Origin: Acidobacteriota bacterium
GTDB taxonomy: Bacteria; Acidobacteriota; Blastocatellia; Pyrinomonadales; Pyrinomonadaceae
DNA: 44,853 nt
Assembly (NCBI GenBank): GCA_003223935.1
Contig: QHXQ01000055.1
Coordinates: 1 to 44,853, forward strand
Direction of reading: 5' to 3'
A program made the translations under genes and the position numbers. Under the pieces are notes generated by a model. It was not told the origin of the DNA, did no database searches, and saw only the letters and a program-made list of their open reading frames with translations. Shown one piece after another: positions 44,668 through 44,853 of the stretch; position 1 is the stretch's first letter; each line of letters begins with the position of its first letter.

Positions 44668-44853
44668 TCATCCGCGACAGAGCGTCACGGCGCTTGATTT
44701 AGTACCATCGGGATTCGTGACGGTGAAAAAGCGGCAAGCGTTGATCGGCTGCACAGTGTTGGCGTCGTACACACCGATCAGAAAAACTCCGCTGGAATCT
44801 GACTGGAGCGCGAAGGGGCCATATGTGACCGGGGAGAACGGGGCTGTAATCGT
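44668..44853 (-). CDS. C-terminal fragment of a probable secreted protein, cut by window edge
   Basis: Sixty-one codons are readable from the right edge to a TGA at 44670-44668. The fragment (TITAPFSPVTYGPFALQSDSS ... FTVTNPDGTKSSAVTLCRG) is Ser/Thr/Gly-rich with beta-strand character and two cysteines (positions 40 and 59). It looks like the end of an extracellular beta-sandwich domain. Codon use fits the neighbours. The family cannot be named from this piece. Confidence 0.6.
   Translation of the reverse strand, partial: TITAPFSPVTYGPFALQSDSSGVFLIGVYDANTVQPINACRFFTVTNPDGTKSSAVTLCRG

Overview
The window is a GC-rich bacterial chromosome segment with long, tightly packed genes on both strands. 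I see no rRNA, tRNA, CRISPR array, insertion sequence or integrase. The best inference is a Gram-negative member of the Acidobacteriota, probably Blastocatellia-like. Reasons are an Oar-type TonB-dependent receptor with an N-terminal carboxypeptidase-regulatory domain, very large secreted proteins built from CSLREA, Calx-beta, beta-helix and DUF4214 modules, a WD40-caspase fusion and a YdeP-type molybdoenzyme. This taxonomic call rests on family distribution only.

Left part (1-8.7 kb). A zinc alcohol dehydrogenase runs off the left edge on the minus strand. Behind it is a co-directional triad: a vWA (TerY-like) protein, a PP2C-type phosphatase and a membrane-anchored kinase-fold protein with a C-terminal Ada-like metal-binding module. 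This matches the TerY-P phosphorylation triad. Divergent from it is a plus-strand cluster of a secreted Asp-box (sialidase-fold) protein, an APC amino-acid permease and a PLP aminotransferase whose start overlaps the permease stop (ATGA).

Middle part (8.7-26.4 kb). A 2778-residue secreted mosaic protein (minus) is divergent from an Oar-like outer-membrane receptor (plus) across an 854-bp intergenic region. A protein with 14 WD40 repeats and a caspase domain (minus) converges on the receptor. A PilZ protein with a clear terminator follows.

Right-middle part (26.4-33.7 kb). A succinate-semialdehyde-type dehydrogenase and a quinone oxidoreductase are translationally close on the minus strand. 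A TauE/SafE permease (plus) converges on a FdhF/YdeP-family oxidoreductase (minus). A stand-alone Sak4-like phage-type ATPase (plus) has its own extended -10 promoter and a perfect terminator.

Right part (33.7-44.85 kb). A second giant secreted protein (2948 residues, minus) shares modules with the first. Upstream lies about 1.57 kb of accessory DNA: a small ORF, a MITE-like inverted repeat with a perfect 30-bp stem, and a 21-bp tandem array whose units pair inverted half-sites drawn from a small set of words. A small conserved-looking hypothetical gene and the C-terminus of another secreted protein close the window.

A recurring theme is long inverted repeats made of short degenerate words (about 8.65, 22.0 and 26.5 kb, weaker at 3.46 kb), placed at or near gene 3' ends. 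These and the 21-bp array are the least explained features.
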